In this document: positions 9,408 to 16,915 of the stretch, in pieces | How positions within the stretch are numbered: position 1 is the stretch's first letter | How the letters are laid out: the number at the start of each line of letters is the position of its first letter | Source of the DNA: Phycisphaerae bacterium | GTDB lineage: Bacteria; Planctomycetota; Phycisphaerae; Tepidisphaerales; Tepidisphaeraceae | Direction: 5' to 3' | Length of the DNA stretch: 64,000 nucleotides | Assembly (NCBI GenBank): GCA_025924315.1 | Contig: JAICIO010000001.1 | Location: forward strand, 1-64,000 | Translations under genes and position numbers: made by a program | Notes under the pieces: model-generated | Database searches by the model: none | The model's input: the letters and a program-made list of their open reading frames with translations, nothing else | What the model was told of the DNA's origin: nothing

Positions 9408-10790
9408 CTATTTCAGCGTCGCCTTCACGACTTCCTGCACCTGCGCGATGCATCGCTCCGCGGTCGCTTTGTCGGGGGCTTCGGCGATGATGCGCATGAT
9501 CGGTTCGGTGTTGCTCGGCCGGGCGTGGACCCAGGCGCGCTCTTTGTCCCAGTCGATTCTTATGCCATCTTGCGTGTCGATCTTTTCGCTGGCGAACTTT
9601 TGTTTCACCGCGGCGACGGCGCGGTCGGCGTCTTCTCTTCGGCACTCGAATTTCGTCTTCACGATTTCGTATTTCGGGATCTCAGCGACGAGCTGGCTGA
9701 GCGGCTTTCCCGTGGCGGCCATCAGTTGAAGCACGTACGCCATGCCGACGAGGCTGTCGCGACCGGGGACGATGCGGGGGTCGATCACGCCGCCGTTGCC
9801 TTCGCCGCCGATGACGGCGTTTTCGCGCAGCATCGTCTGCACGACGTTCGCTTCACCCACCGGCGTCCGGATCACGCGTCCGCCGTTCTTCGCGGCGATG
9901 TCGTCGAGCATGCGGCTCGTCGAAAGATTGGTGACGGCGATGCCTTTGCGCTTGCTCAGCACCCATGCGGCGCAGAGCGCAAGCGAATATTCTTCGCCGA
10001 TGTAGGTGCCGTTTTCGTCGATGATCGCGAGTCGATCCGCATCTGGATCCTGCGCGAAACCGACGGCCGCCTTCTGCCGCTTCAGCTCGTCCGCGAGTTG
10101 GGTGAGGTTTTGCGCGATCGGCTCGGGCTCGTGCGGAAATTGTCCATTCGGTGTGTTGTTCAGATGAACGAGCAAACAGCCGAGCTTGCTGAGCAGCGTC
10201 GCGCTCGTGACGCAACCGGCGCCGTTCACGCTGTCAACGACAACCTTGAACCGCTGGCCGGAAATTCCGTTGTTGTCCACGTAATCGAGCACGCGCTTCA
10301 CGTGCAGCGCGTGCGTGTCCGAATTCTTCTTCGCGGAGATTAGCTTCTCGACGCGGACGTAATTGTTCGCTTGCGCGAGATACAGTTCCTTAATCTTGTT
10401 CGCGTCTTCGGGTGGCAGGGCGGACGCGCTCGAGTTCAGGAATTTCAGCCCGTTCCACATGATCGGATTGTGAGATGCGGTCGCGATCACGCCCGCGTCG
10501 GCATTCAGATGCTTCACCATCATCGCAACGCCGGGAGTCGTGACGATGTCGAGGTCGATCACTTCAACGCCGGAAGCGACGAGCGCTGCGGTCGCGGCGT
10601 CGCGCACCCAGGAACCGCTCGGCCGCGAGTCGCGCCCGAAGACCACGACGAAGTGCGTTCCGTTGATCGGCTTCTGCGTCTGATTGAGCCAGACCGCCAG
10701 TGCCGAAGCCATGTTCGACACCACCGCGGGTGTTAAGGTCCCACCAATCGTCCCGCGCGTCCCGGACACCCCGATCATCAATGCTTCCAT
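9408..10790 (-). CDS. Phosphohexomutase (phosphoglucosamine/phosphomannomutase family)
   Basis: The 460-residue protein has all four alpha-D-phosphohexomutase signatures: GVSGTRGTIG at the N-terminus, the catalytic region TASHNPIMWNGLKF together with GRDSRPSG, the metal loop DPDADRLAI, the sugar loop GEGNGGVIDP and the phosphate loop RPSNTEPIMRII. The family isomerises hexose or hexosamine 1- and 6-phosphates for envelope precursors. GlmM-type use of glucosamine-6-phosphate is plausible, but TASHNP is also found in phosphomannomutases, so the substrate is open. It is divergent from cysE. Confidence 0.88.
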   Translation of the reverse strand: MEALMIGVSGTRGTIGGTLTPAVVSNMASALAVWLNQTQKPINGTHFVVVFGRDSRPSGSWVRDAATAALVASGVEVIDLDIVTTPGVAMMVKHLNADAGVIATASHNPIMWNGLKFLNSSASALPPEDANKIKELYLAQANNYVRVEKLISAKKNSDTHALHVKRVLDYVDNNGISGQRFKVVVDSVNGAGCVTSATLLSKLGCLLVHLNNTPNGQFPHEPEPIAQNLTQLADELKRQKAAVGFAQDPDADRLAIIDENGTYIGEEYSLALCAAWVLSKRKGIAVTNLSTSRMLDDIAAKNGGRVIRTPVGEANVVQTMLRENAVIGGEGNGGVIDPRIVPGRDSLVGMAYVLQLMAATGKPLSQLVAEIPKYEIVKTKFECRREDADRAVAAVKQKFASEKIDTQDGIRIDWDKERAWVHARPSNTEPIMRIIAEAPDKATAERCIAQVQEVVKATLK

Positions 10791-10978
10791 GCGATTCCCT
10801 CAAAACGTACCCCTCTATCGGCATTATTCGTTTGCCCCCTGTGCTCGCAAGGGTTACCATTTGACCTATGCATCGTACCGCCTGCTGTTGTTGACCCCGC
10901 CGATTCCTGCGTTCGTCGCTTTCCCGCGTCGATTCTCCTACACTCGTCTGTTCGAATCGCTTTCCCGATTCGTGCTTT

Positions 10979-11944
10979 ATGGACCGCAACGAACTCAATG
11001 ATCAGTTGCCCGGCGTCGTGAATCGCCTCGTGACGAGCATGATGGCCGAGCCGCGCATGCAGCACCTCACACGCGTTTACCTGCCCAACCGTGATGCGAT
11101 CGTTCAATGCATCGAAGGACTGCGCGAGCTGATTTATCCCGGGTATTTCGGCAAGCAGGGACTCACACGCGCCAATCTCCCGTTCCGCGTCGGCGAGCTC
11201 GTGATGGAACTGAGCGACATGCTCTACGAGCAGGTCCGCGTGTGCCTGCGCTATCGTGAGAATATCCCCGGACAGAACGGCGATTCGCAGGACTGCAAGG
11301 CGTGCGACGCGGAGGCGGCGCGGATTGTGGCGCTCTTTTTCGATCGCCTACCGAGCGTTCGCGAGATGCTTGCCAGCGATGTCGAGGCAGCCTTCGAAAG
11401 CGATCCCGCCGCCCAGAGCACGGACGAAACGATTTTCTGCTATCCGGGCCTTTTCGCGATTACGGTGCAGCGGCTCGCGCATGAGTTTTATGATCTCGAT
11501 GTGCCACTTCTTCCGCGAATCATGACGGAATACGCGCACAGTTTTACGGGGATCGACATTCACCCCGGCGCGCGGATGGGGCGGCGATTTTTCATCGATC
11601 ACGGCACGGGCGTGGTGATCGGCGAAACGACGATCATCGGCGACAACGTGAAGATTTATCAGGGTGTGACGCTCGGCGCGCTGGCGCCGGCGTATGGCCA
11701 AATGCTTCGCGGGCAGAAGCGGCATCCGACGATCGAAGACAACGTCACGATCTACTCCGGCGCGACGATCCTGGGAGGCGAAACGATCATCGGTAAAGGT
11801 TCGGTGATTGGCGGAAACGTGTTCATCACCGCGAGCGTTCCGCCGTTGAATCAGGTCAGCGCCGAACCACCGAAGCTCAAGTACCGCGACCGCCGACCGA
11901 AATCGCAGCGCGAGGTTGAGTTTCCGATGGATTTTCAGATTTGA
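10979..11944 (+). CDS. cysE: Serine O-acetyltransferase
   Basis: Makes O-acetylserine from serine and acetyl-CoA, the first step of cysteine synthesis. The 321 residues comprise an N-terminal helical domain (about 1-180) and a C-terminal left-handed beta-helix with the hexapeptide-repeat motifs [17 protein letters not shown] and [20 protein letters not shown] (about 190-290). The His of IDHGTG is the expected catalytic residue. The long N-terminal domain matches the bacterial EpsC/SATase form. It stands alone, with cysK not in view. Confidence 0.92.
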   Translation: MDRNELNDQLPGVVNRLVTSMMAEPRMQHLTRVYLPNRDAIVQCIEGLRELIYPGYFGKQGLTRANLPFRVGELVMELSDMLYEQVRVCLRYRENIPGQNGDSQDCKACDAEAARIVALFFDRLPSVREMLASDVEAAFESDPAAQSTDETIFCYPGLFAITVQRLAHEFYDLDVPLLPRIMTEYAHSFTGIDIHPGARMGRRFFIDHGTGVVIGETTIIGDNVKIYQGVTLGALAPAYGQMLRGQKRHPTIEDNVTIYSGATILGGETIIGKGSVIGGNVFITASVPPLNQVSAEPPKLKYRDRRPKSQREVEFPMDFQI

Positions 11945-12007
11945 GTGATGTTCGTACGAAACGCGAAGTGTTGCGTTGAAACATCATCCGGAATAACCGC
12001 GCCGTCG

Positions 12008-12063
12008 TGACACGGGCTTTTAGCACGTGCGAGCGGCTTTGCACGGGCTGGAAGCCCGTGTCA
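12008..12063. repeat. Palindromic repeat family B, copy 1
   Basis: Ends TGACACGGGC and GCCCGTGTCA are perfect reverse complements, and inner segments (GGGCTTTTAGCACGTGC; GCACGGGCTGGAAGCCC) form further hairpins. The left inner hairpin has decayed compared with copy 2 at 26069. Confidence 0.85.
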
Positions 12064-12106
12064 GGATCGCGGCTCCTGTGGCACGGTGTTTGAAATCACT
12101 TTGGCA

Positions 12107-12442
12107 ATGCGACCCACATTCGCCATTCTCCTCGCCGCCTGCATGATCGGATGCGCCGCCAAGCCGAAAGCTCCCCAGGCGACGCAAACGCTCGACAAGC
12201 CCGAATACGAGCCGCGCGTCTCGACCGCGCTCGTCTTCGATCCTCCGATCGCAAAGTACGATGAGCCCGTCGTCCTCGCCCGCAGCGACCGTGAGCCCTT
12301 CGCGGTCCTCGGCTATGACCAGACCACCACGACGGTATTCAACACTTACTACAACGACACCCAGTACGGCCCCTCCGCTTTGCCCAGCCTCTGGTTCCAA
12401 CGACAGGCCATCAGCGAGCGCTTCGGGGTCAGCTTTCGCTGA
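12107..12442 (+). CDS. Small lipoprotein of unknown function
   Basis: About 111 residues starting at the ATG at 12107. The signal peptide MRPTFAILLAACMIGC ends in a lipobox (MIGC), so the mature protein should be lipid-anchored. The rest is polar with an aromatic C-terminal half (YYNDTQYGPSALPSLWFQRQ) and no known domain. The gene lies between cysE and the HU-like gene on the same strand, with intergenic gaps large enough for its own promoter. Confidence 0.6.
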   Translation: MRPTFAILLAACMIGCAAKPKAPQATQTLDKPEYEPRVSTALVFDPPIAKYDEPVVLARSDREPFAVLGYDQTTTTVFNTYYNDTQYGPSALPSLWFQRQAISERFGVSFR

Positions 12443-12585
12443 TTTTGACGGTTCTGACGCGGTTTTTGAGCCTTATTCCTTGCTGCTGCGCGGTTTGTAA
12501 AAATTCTTCTTGATCGTCCCGCCGCTTCTGCACATCATACCCTACGTCTGTTGCCCATCGACTGTTAAACCCATTCGGGGAAGCC

Positions 12586-12966
12586 ATGGCCACCATCACC
12601 AAGAAGGAACTGATCGACCGCATCGCCGATGGCACCAACCAGCGGCGCGTGCAGGTCAAACGGATCGTTCAGCAGTTCCTCGACGAGATCGTCAACGAGC
12701 TGGGCAAATCGAACCGCCTGGAGTTTCGCGACTTCGGGGTTTTCGAAACGAAGATCCGCAAAGCGCGCAAAGCCCAGAATCCCAAGACGTTGGAACCGGT
12801 CGAGGTGCCCGAAAAGCGCACGGTGAAGTTCAAGGTCGGCCGGCTCATGAAGCAAAAGCTCGGCGAATTGTCCGGCGCCCAGATCGATGACGAGGCCGGG
12901 GATATCGCGGAAATGAGCGATCACGGCGCTGACGAAGATCATGACGAGGGCGATGGCCAGGAGTAA
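12586..12966 (+). CDS. HU/IHF-family DNA-binding protein with acidic tail
   Basis: Residues 1-95 are a full HU/IHF module: TKKELIDRIADGTN, then VNELGKSNRLEFRDFGVF and a beta-arm segment with RKARNP-like KARKAQNPKT, ending VKFKVGRLMKQKL. Such proteins bend and compact DNA as dimers. The last 30 residues are unusual, being strongly acidic (DDEAGDIAEMSDHGADEDHDE), which could tune DNA affinity or bind partners. The DNA-contacting proline of the arm (NP) is kept. Confidence 0.9.
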   Translation: MATITKKELIDRIADGTNQRRVQVKRIVQQFLDEIVNELGKSNRLEFRDFGVFETKIRKARKAQNPKTLEPVEVPEKRTVKFKVGRLMKQKLGELSGAQIDDEAGDIAEMSDHGADEDHDEGDGQE

Positions 12967-12988
12967 GTTGGAACATGCCGCCCGGCGC

Positions 12989-13027
12989 GGGGGGACGGGG
13001 CGGGCGGGGGCGGGAGGTTTTTAAAAA
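12989..13027 (+). other. G-run cluster, possible G-quadruplex, followed by a T5A5 palindrome
   Basis: Five runs of three to six G occur within 26 bases (12989-13014), separated by one or two bases, followed by TTTTTAAAAA (13018-13027) and then a C-rich stretch containing GGGGCCCC and CCCCCC. It fills the gap between the HU-like gene and bioF. The motif meets the usual quadruplex pattern; function is inferred only. Confidence 0.5.
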
Positions 13028-13113
13028 CGCGGGGCCCCAGCGCACCCCCCGGCGGCCCCAGCGCGCCGCGCCGGGCGACATTCTTTCGTCTCCTGCTCTA
13101 AACTCGCCGGTTC

Positions 13114-14289
13114 ATGAACGAAGAGCTTTCCCGTCTCCTTCACGAAGACCTCGAGCAGCGTCAGGCGAATCACCTTTTCCGACAACGCGAAGTCGTTGAG
13201 CCGATTGATTCCACGCATGTGCTGATCGATGGCAAGCAGTACGTCAACTTCTCGTCCAACGATTACCTCGGCCTGACCCATCATTCAAAAGTTCTGGATG
13301 CAATCGCGCGCTCGGCACAATCGAGCGCCGGCAGTGGCGCCGCCGGTTTGATTACCGGCTACACATCGCTTCATCGAGATGCTGAAGATGCGATCGCGCG
13401 GTGGAAGGGCACTGAAGCCGCGATTCTTTTGCCCAGCGGATATCAAGCCAATCTCGGGGCAGTACAAACGTTGGCATCGGTGGCGCAAGCACGCGGCCGG
13501 GAAGTGCGATTCTTGATCGATCGGCTTGTGCATGCGTCGTTAATCGACGCGGTGCGCGCGACGGGCGCCGAGTTTCGCGTCTTTCCCCACAATGGCATGA
13601 CGAAGCTCCAAAGGGTGCTCGCGCAGGGAAGGGCGACGCAAGCGTCGCCCCTACAAGTTGTCATCACTGAGTCGATCTTCAGCATGGATGGTGATGCGGC
13701 GGATGTCGCGGCGATTGCAGAACTGAAAGGGCAATACGATTTCGTTTTGCTTCTCGACGAAGCGCACGGCAGCGGCGTTTATGGGAACGACGGCGCAGGA
13801 TATGCGAATGAACTCGGCTTCGATTCGCTCGCGGACATTTCGATCGTTACGCTATCCAAAGCAATGGGCCTCGCCGGTGGAGCCATTTGCGGATCGAAAT
13901 TGTTCATCGACGGCGTGCTGAATCACGGACGGGCATACATTTATTCGACGGGCATTGCACCCGCAATTTGTGCGGCGATTCCTGCTGCGATCGAAGTGAT
14001 GCGCGAAGAACGGGAGCGACAAGCACGAGTCCGCTCGCTCGCACGCCGCGTGCGCGACGCGCTCTCGATTTCATCGACGCCGAACGATTCGCCCATCATC
14101 CCAGTGGTGCTCGGAGAGGTAGCTCGCGCGATCGAAGCATCCGTGCGAATGCGCGAACTCGGAATGCTCGTGATTGCCGTTCGCCCTCCAACCGTTCCGC
14201 GCGGGAGCAGTCGACTGCGCGTCACGCTTTCGTGCGATCACCTTGATGATGAAGTGAGCAAGCTCATTGATGCGCTCAAGCGCGCATGA
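13114..14289 (+). CDS. bioF: 8-amino-7-oxononanoate synthase-like alpha-oxoamine synthase
   Basis: PLP enzyme that condenses pimeloyl-ACP/CoA with alanine in biotin synthesis, or a close relative such as glycine C-acetyltransferase. The 391 residues show YVNFSSNDYLGL near residue 50, the SGAGSGAAG-like glycine motif, VITESIFSMDGD, LLLDEAHGSGVYG and the PLP lysine in TLSKAMGLAGG at about residue 250. A palindrome at 13631-13650 is translated in frame within an otherwise variable loop (QGRATQASPLQ). No other biotin gene is in view, so the exact acyl donor is inferred. Confidence 0.85.
   Translation: MNEELSRLLHEDLEQRQANHLFRQREVVEPIDSTHVLIDGKQYVNFSSNDYLGLTHHSKVLDAIARSAQSSAGSGAAGLITGYTSLHRDAEDAIARWKGTEAAILLPSGYQANLGAVQTLASVAQARGREVRFLIDRLVHASLIDAVRATGAEFRVFPHNGMTKLQRVLAQGRATQASPLQVVITESIFSMDGDAADVAAIAELKGQYDFVLLLDEAHGSGVYGNDGAGYANELGFDSLADISIVTLSKAMGLAGGAICGSKLFIDGVLNHGRAYIYSTGIAPAICAAIPAAIEVMREERERQARVRSLARRVRDALSISSTPNDSPIIPVVLGEVARAIEASVRMRELGMLVIAVRPPTVPRGSSRLRVTLSCDHLDDEVSKLIDALKRA
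13631..13654. repeat. Half-palindromic element inside bioF
   Basis: GGGCGACGCAAGCGTCGCCC is a perfect 8-bp stem hairpin followed by CTAC. Read on the minus strand it is GTAGGG plus a hairpin, the same layout as one arm of the family A repeats. It is translated in frame within bioF. Confidence 0.6.
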
Positions 14290-14317
14290 AAAAGCCCACC
14301 GCTAAAGCCGTGGGCTT
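14289..14317 (-). terminator. Rho-independent terminator reading leftward
   Basis: On the minus strand AGCCCACGGCT, loop TTA, then AGCGGTGGGCT forms a stem with one mismatch, followed by TTTTTC. It lies 67 bp beyond the end of the putative anti-sigma gene and touches the bioF stop, so it may also help to end bioF transcripts. Confidence 0.6.
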
Positions 14318-14383
14318 GATGAATGCATCTTCAACATTCAGCGCGCAACACGCAATGTGCCCCGCGCCGGTCCGTAGCGCGCC

Positions 14384-14665
14384 TCACGCATGGGGGCGCG
14401 TGTCGGCGAATTGCGGGCGAATCGTGTGACGCGGCTCATGATCCGCGTCGGCGATCCGCGCCATCGTGCGCGACGCGAGGTCGGCAGGCGGATCAAATTC
14501 CGGGAGCTGATCGAGCAGGCTCAGCACCTGTTCGACCGCGTCGAGACGCTTCTCAAATTGTTCACGGACGGACACAGCAAATACCTCGTTCAGTTGACCT
14601 GACGCCTTGCGATCGAGCAGAAGGTCGATCGCGCGACGATCCATATCATCCGGTATGGTTTTCAT
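14384..14665 (-). CDS. Small putative cytoplasmic anti-sigma protein
   Basis: About 93 residues from the ATG at 14665. No membrane segment is present. The sequence is helical and acidic: LDRKASGQLNEVF, then RLDAVEQVLSLLDQLP, ending with PPADLASRTMARI, a type of ending commonly seen in anti-sigma proteins of ECF systems. The sigma gene is upstream on the same strand (gap about 173 bp). The role is inferred from this context and from the PPADLA motif; there is no visible zinc-binding HxxxCxxC motif. Confidence 0.45.
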   Translation of the reverse strand: MKTIPDDMDRRAIDLLLDRKASGQLNEVFAVSVREQFEKRLDAVEQVLSLLDQLPEFDPPADLASRTMARIADADHEPRHTIRPQFADTRPHA

Positions 14666-14838
14666 CAGATCCCCAGACAATGCCGGTGGGCGGCACCATT
14701 ACCGCCAGACCTACTCCCACCCTTTGTTCTCCTGCACAATCCAGACGCCAGATTTGACGTTCCAGACATGCCGGCGGTTGTACGAACCGCCAACCATTTC
14801 TGAGTTCGAGCTCGAATGAACTCGCCCTCTGACAGTCG

Positions 14839-15567
14839 TTACGACGCGGACTTGTTCTGGTTCATTGTCCGCCAGCGATCTGCAAAATGTGCGACCGCCG
14901 CATGAAGCCTTGATTTCACGGTCCCCAGCGGAATCTCCAGAATGTCGCTGATCTGCTTGTAGGGAAATTGATGAAAATAGGAAAGCAGCAAAATTTCCCT
15001 AAGATGTTCTGGCATCGACATTACAGTGCGCTGGACGGCCTGCTGCAGCTCTTCCCGCTGGATCGGCTCGTCAGGAAACGCCTGAGTCGATTGCATGAGG
15101 TCCATGAACTCGCCGCTTTCGTCGTCGCCCGGGTTGATCGACGCCTGAAGCGGATTGGTCGGCCGGCGTGCCTGTGACCGAATCAGATCGCGCGCCTTGT
15201 TGGCCGCGATCGTGAACAGCCACGGGCGAAACCGCCGGCTCGGATCGAACTGATCCGCCGACTGGTGTACCTGCAAGAACGTTTCCTGGAACACGTCGTC
15301 CGCAGCCGCCCGGTCACCTAAAAAGCGAACGAGAAAGTGAAACAGTTCGCGCTGGTAACGCTGCACGAGTTGCGCAAACGCCGCCTTGTCGCCCTCGCGA
15401 TATGCCGAGAGCAACTGCTCATCGGTTCGTTCCGGCGTGGCGGGAGGTTGTGGCATTAAACTGGGCATGGCGCGTCGCTCGGTCGTCCCGGGATGAGCTT
15501 GAGCCTTGCCGTCTCGACTCGCGGTCGAGCGTGAATGACCGTTGCCATCGTACGTCAAGCCATTCAT
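14839..15567 (-). CDS. ECF-family RNA polymerase sigma factor
   Basis: The core region has sigma-2 (FAQLVQRYQRELFHFLVRFLG, DDVFQETFLQVHQ, RPWLFTIAANKARDLIRSQ) and sigma-4 (MPEHLREILLLSYFHQFPYKQISDILEIPLGTVKSRL, split in the protein by usual spacing). It should direct RNA polymerase to a small regulon. The start is uncertain: ATG at 15567 gives a 37-residue polar extension, while ATG at 15468 starts nearer to the first conserved residues. It is followed by the small putative anti-sigma gene. Confidence 0.9.
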   Translation of the reverse strand: MNGLTYDGNGHSRSTASRDGKAQAHPGTTERRAMPSLMPQPPATPERTDEQLLSAYREGDKAAFAQLVQRYQRELFHFLVRFLGDRAAADDVFQETFLQVHQSADQFDPSRRFRPWLFTIAANKARDLIRSQARRPTNPLQASINPGDDESGEFMDLMQSTQAFPDEPIQREELQQAVQRTVMSMPEHLREILLLSYFHQFPYKQISDILEIPLGTVKSRLHAAVAHFADRWRTMNQNKSAS

Positions 15568-15683
15568 TGCAGGTCCCAAAGTGACCAGCTATCGTGTGGC
15601 AGTCAAGAACAAAAACCGCCACGCGACGGCGAGTTACAAGAAATATAAGTCCAACTCCCTACTCTCTGTAACGTACAAATCGT

Positions 15684-16769
15684 ATGCCTGTTGATCCGTC
15701 CCATCTCCCCAAAGCAGAATTTTTCGGCCTGCTGCCCGATGAATTCCATGCGCTCGTCGCGCGATGGGGCTGGCCGAAATTCCGCGCCAAACAGGTCCGC
15801 GATTGGGTTTACCAGAAGATGGTGACCGATCCGCGGAGCATGACGAATCTTTCGAAACATGATCGTGAAAAGCTTCTCGATACTGTGAACTTCGAAAGCG
15901 CCCAAATTATTCGCCGCCAGGACAGCAACGACGGCACGCGCAAGCTCCTCCTCGCCTGGGGAACCGCTAACGCCGAAACGGTGATGATCCCCGACGCCGA
16001 CCGTCGCACCGCCTGCGTCAGTTCGCAAGTTGGGTGCCCTGTAGGCTGCAAATTTTGCGCGAGCGGATTGAACGGCGTGAAGGGCAATCTTACGGCGGGC
16101 CAGATCGTCGAGCAGATTTATGCCCTGAATCGCATCCTCAGCGCGCAACAGGAGCGAATCACCAATATCGTCTTTATGGGCATGGGCGAGCCGATGTCGA
16201 ATTACGCGAACGTGATGAAGGCGATTCGAATCCTTCACGACCCGCAGTGCCTGAACATCGGCGCCCGGCGGATCACGATCAGCACCGTCGGCGTGCCGTC
16301 GAAAATGCGCGAACTCGCGAAGGAAGACCTGCCCTTAAACTTGGCGATCTCGCTCCACGCGCCGAGCGAACCACTTCGACGGGAACTGATCCCTTGGGCG
16401 GAGCATTTCTCGCTCGACGAAATCCTCGGCGCTGCGCGCTACTACTTCGACCAAACCGGCCGCGAGATCACGCTGGAGTACATCCTGCTTTCGGGCGTGA
16501 ACGATCAAGCCGAGCACGCGCGTCAACTCGCCAAGCTCTGCAAAACGCTGCGCGCGAATGTGAACCTCATCCGCTACAACGAGGTCGAATCGCTGCCGTT
16601 TAAGCGGCCGACGGCGGACGACGTCGTTACCTTCCAAAATATCCTTCGCAATGCGGGAGTGAACGCGCACGTGAGAAAGTCCAGAGGACGAGACATTGAC
16701 GCCGCATGCGGACAACTGCGACGGAACGAACAGCAGTCGGAAGATCAGCCCGTTCAGATCTCAGTCTAA
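15684..16769 (+). CDS. rlmN: Dual-specificity 23S rRNA/tRNA adenine C2-methyltransferase
   Basis: Radical SAM enzyme methylating A2503 of 23S rRNA and A37 of some tRNAs. The 361 residues contain the cluster motif CPVGCKFC (CxxxCxxC) near residue 117, preceded by the conserved CVSSQVG cysteine region, then VFMGMGEPMSNY and ISTVGVPSKM. The C-terminal catalytic cysteine lies in the DAACGQL sequence around residue 347. Length and motifs are normal. It has its own gap upstream, and a repeat follows. Confidence 0.95.
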   Translation: MPVDPSHLPKAEFFGLLPDEFHALVARWGWPKFRAKQVRDWVYQKMVTDPRSMTNLSKHDREKLLDTVNFESAQIIRRQDSNDGTRKLLLAWGTANAETVMIPDADRRTACVSSQVGCPVGCKFCASGLNGVKGNLTAGQIVEQIYALNRILSAQQERITNIVFMGMGEPMSNYANVMKAIRILHDPQCLNIGARRITISTVGVPSKMRELAKEDLPLNLAISLHAPSEPLRRELIPWAEHFSLDEILGAARYYFDQTGREITLEYILLSGVNDQAEHARQLAKLCKTLRANVNLIRYNEVESLPFKRPTADDVVTFQNILRNAGVNAHVRKSRGRDIDAACGQLRRNEQQSEDQPVQISV

Positions 16770-16774
16770 TCTTG

Positions 16775-16864
16775 TCGCGAAGGCGCGAAGGAACGCGAAG
16801 ATTCGCGGAGTGACGACAGAGCAGATGGTCTTCGCAGCCTTCGCGGCTCTTCGCGTCTTCGCGA
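16775..16864. repeat. Inverted repeat family E (CGCGAAG-rich)
   Basis: The left part TCGCGAAGGCGCGAAGGAAC and the right part TTCGCGTCTTCGCGA are imperfect reverse complements built of a CGCGAAG-like unit repeated about three times per arm. It occupies most of the rlmN-mfd gap. Confidence 0.75.
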
Positions 16865-16915
16865 TAGACTCTTTTCCTTTACGATTGAAGCGATCGTTCC
16901 TATCATTACTCCCGT

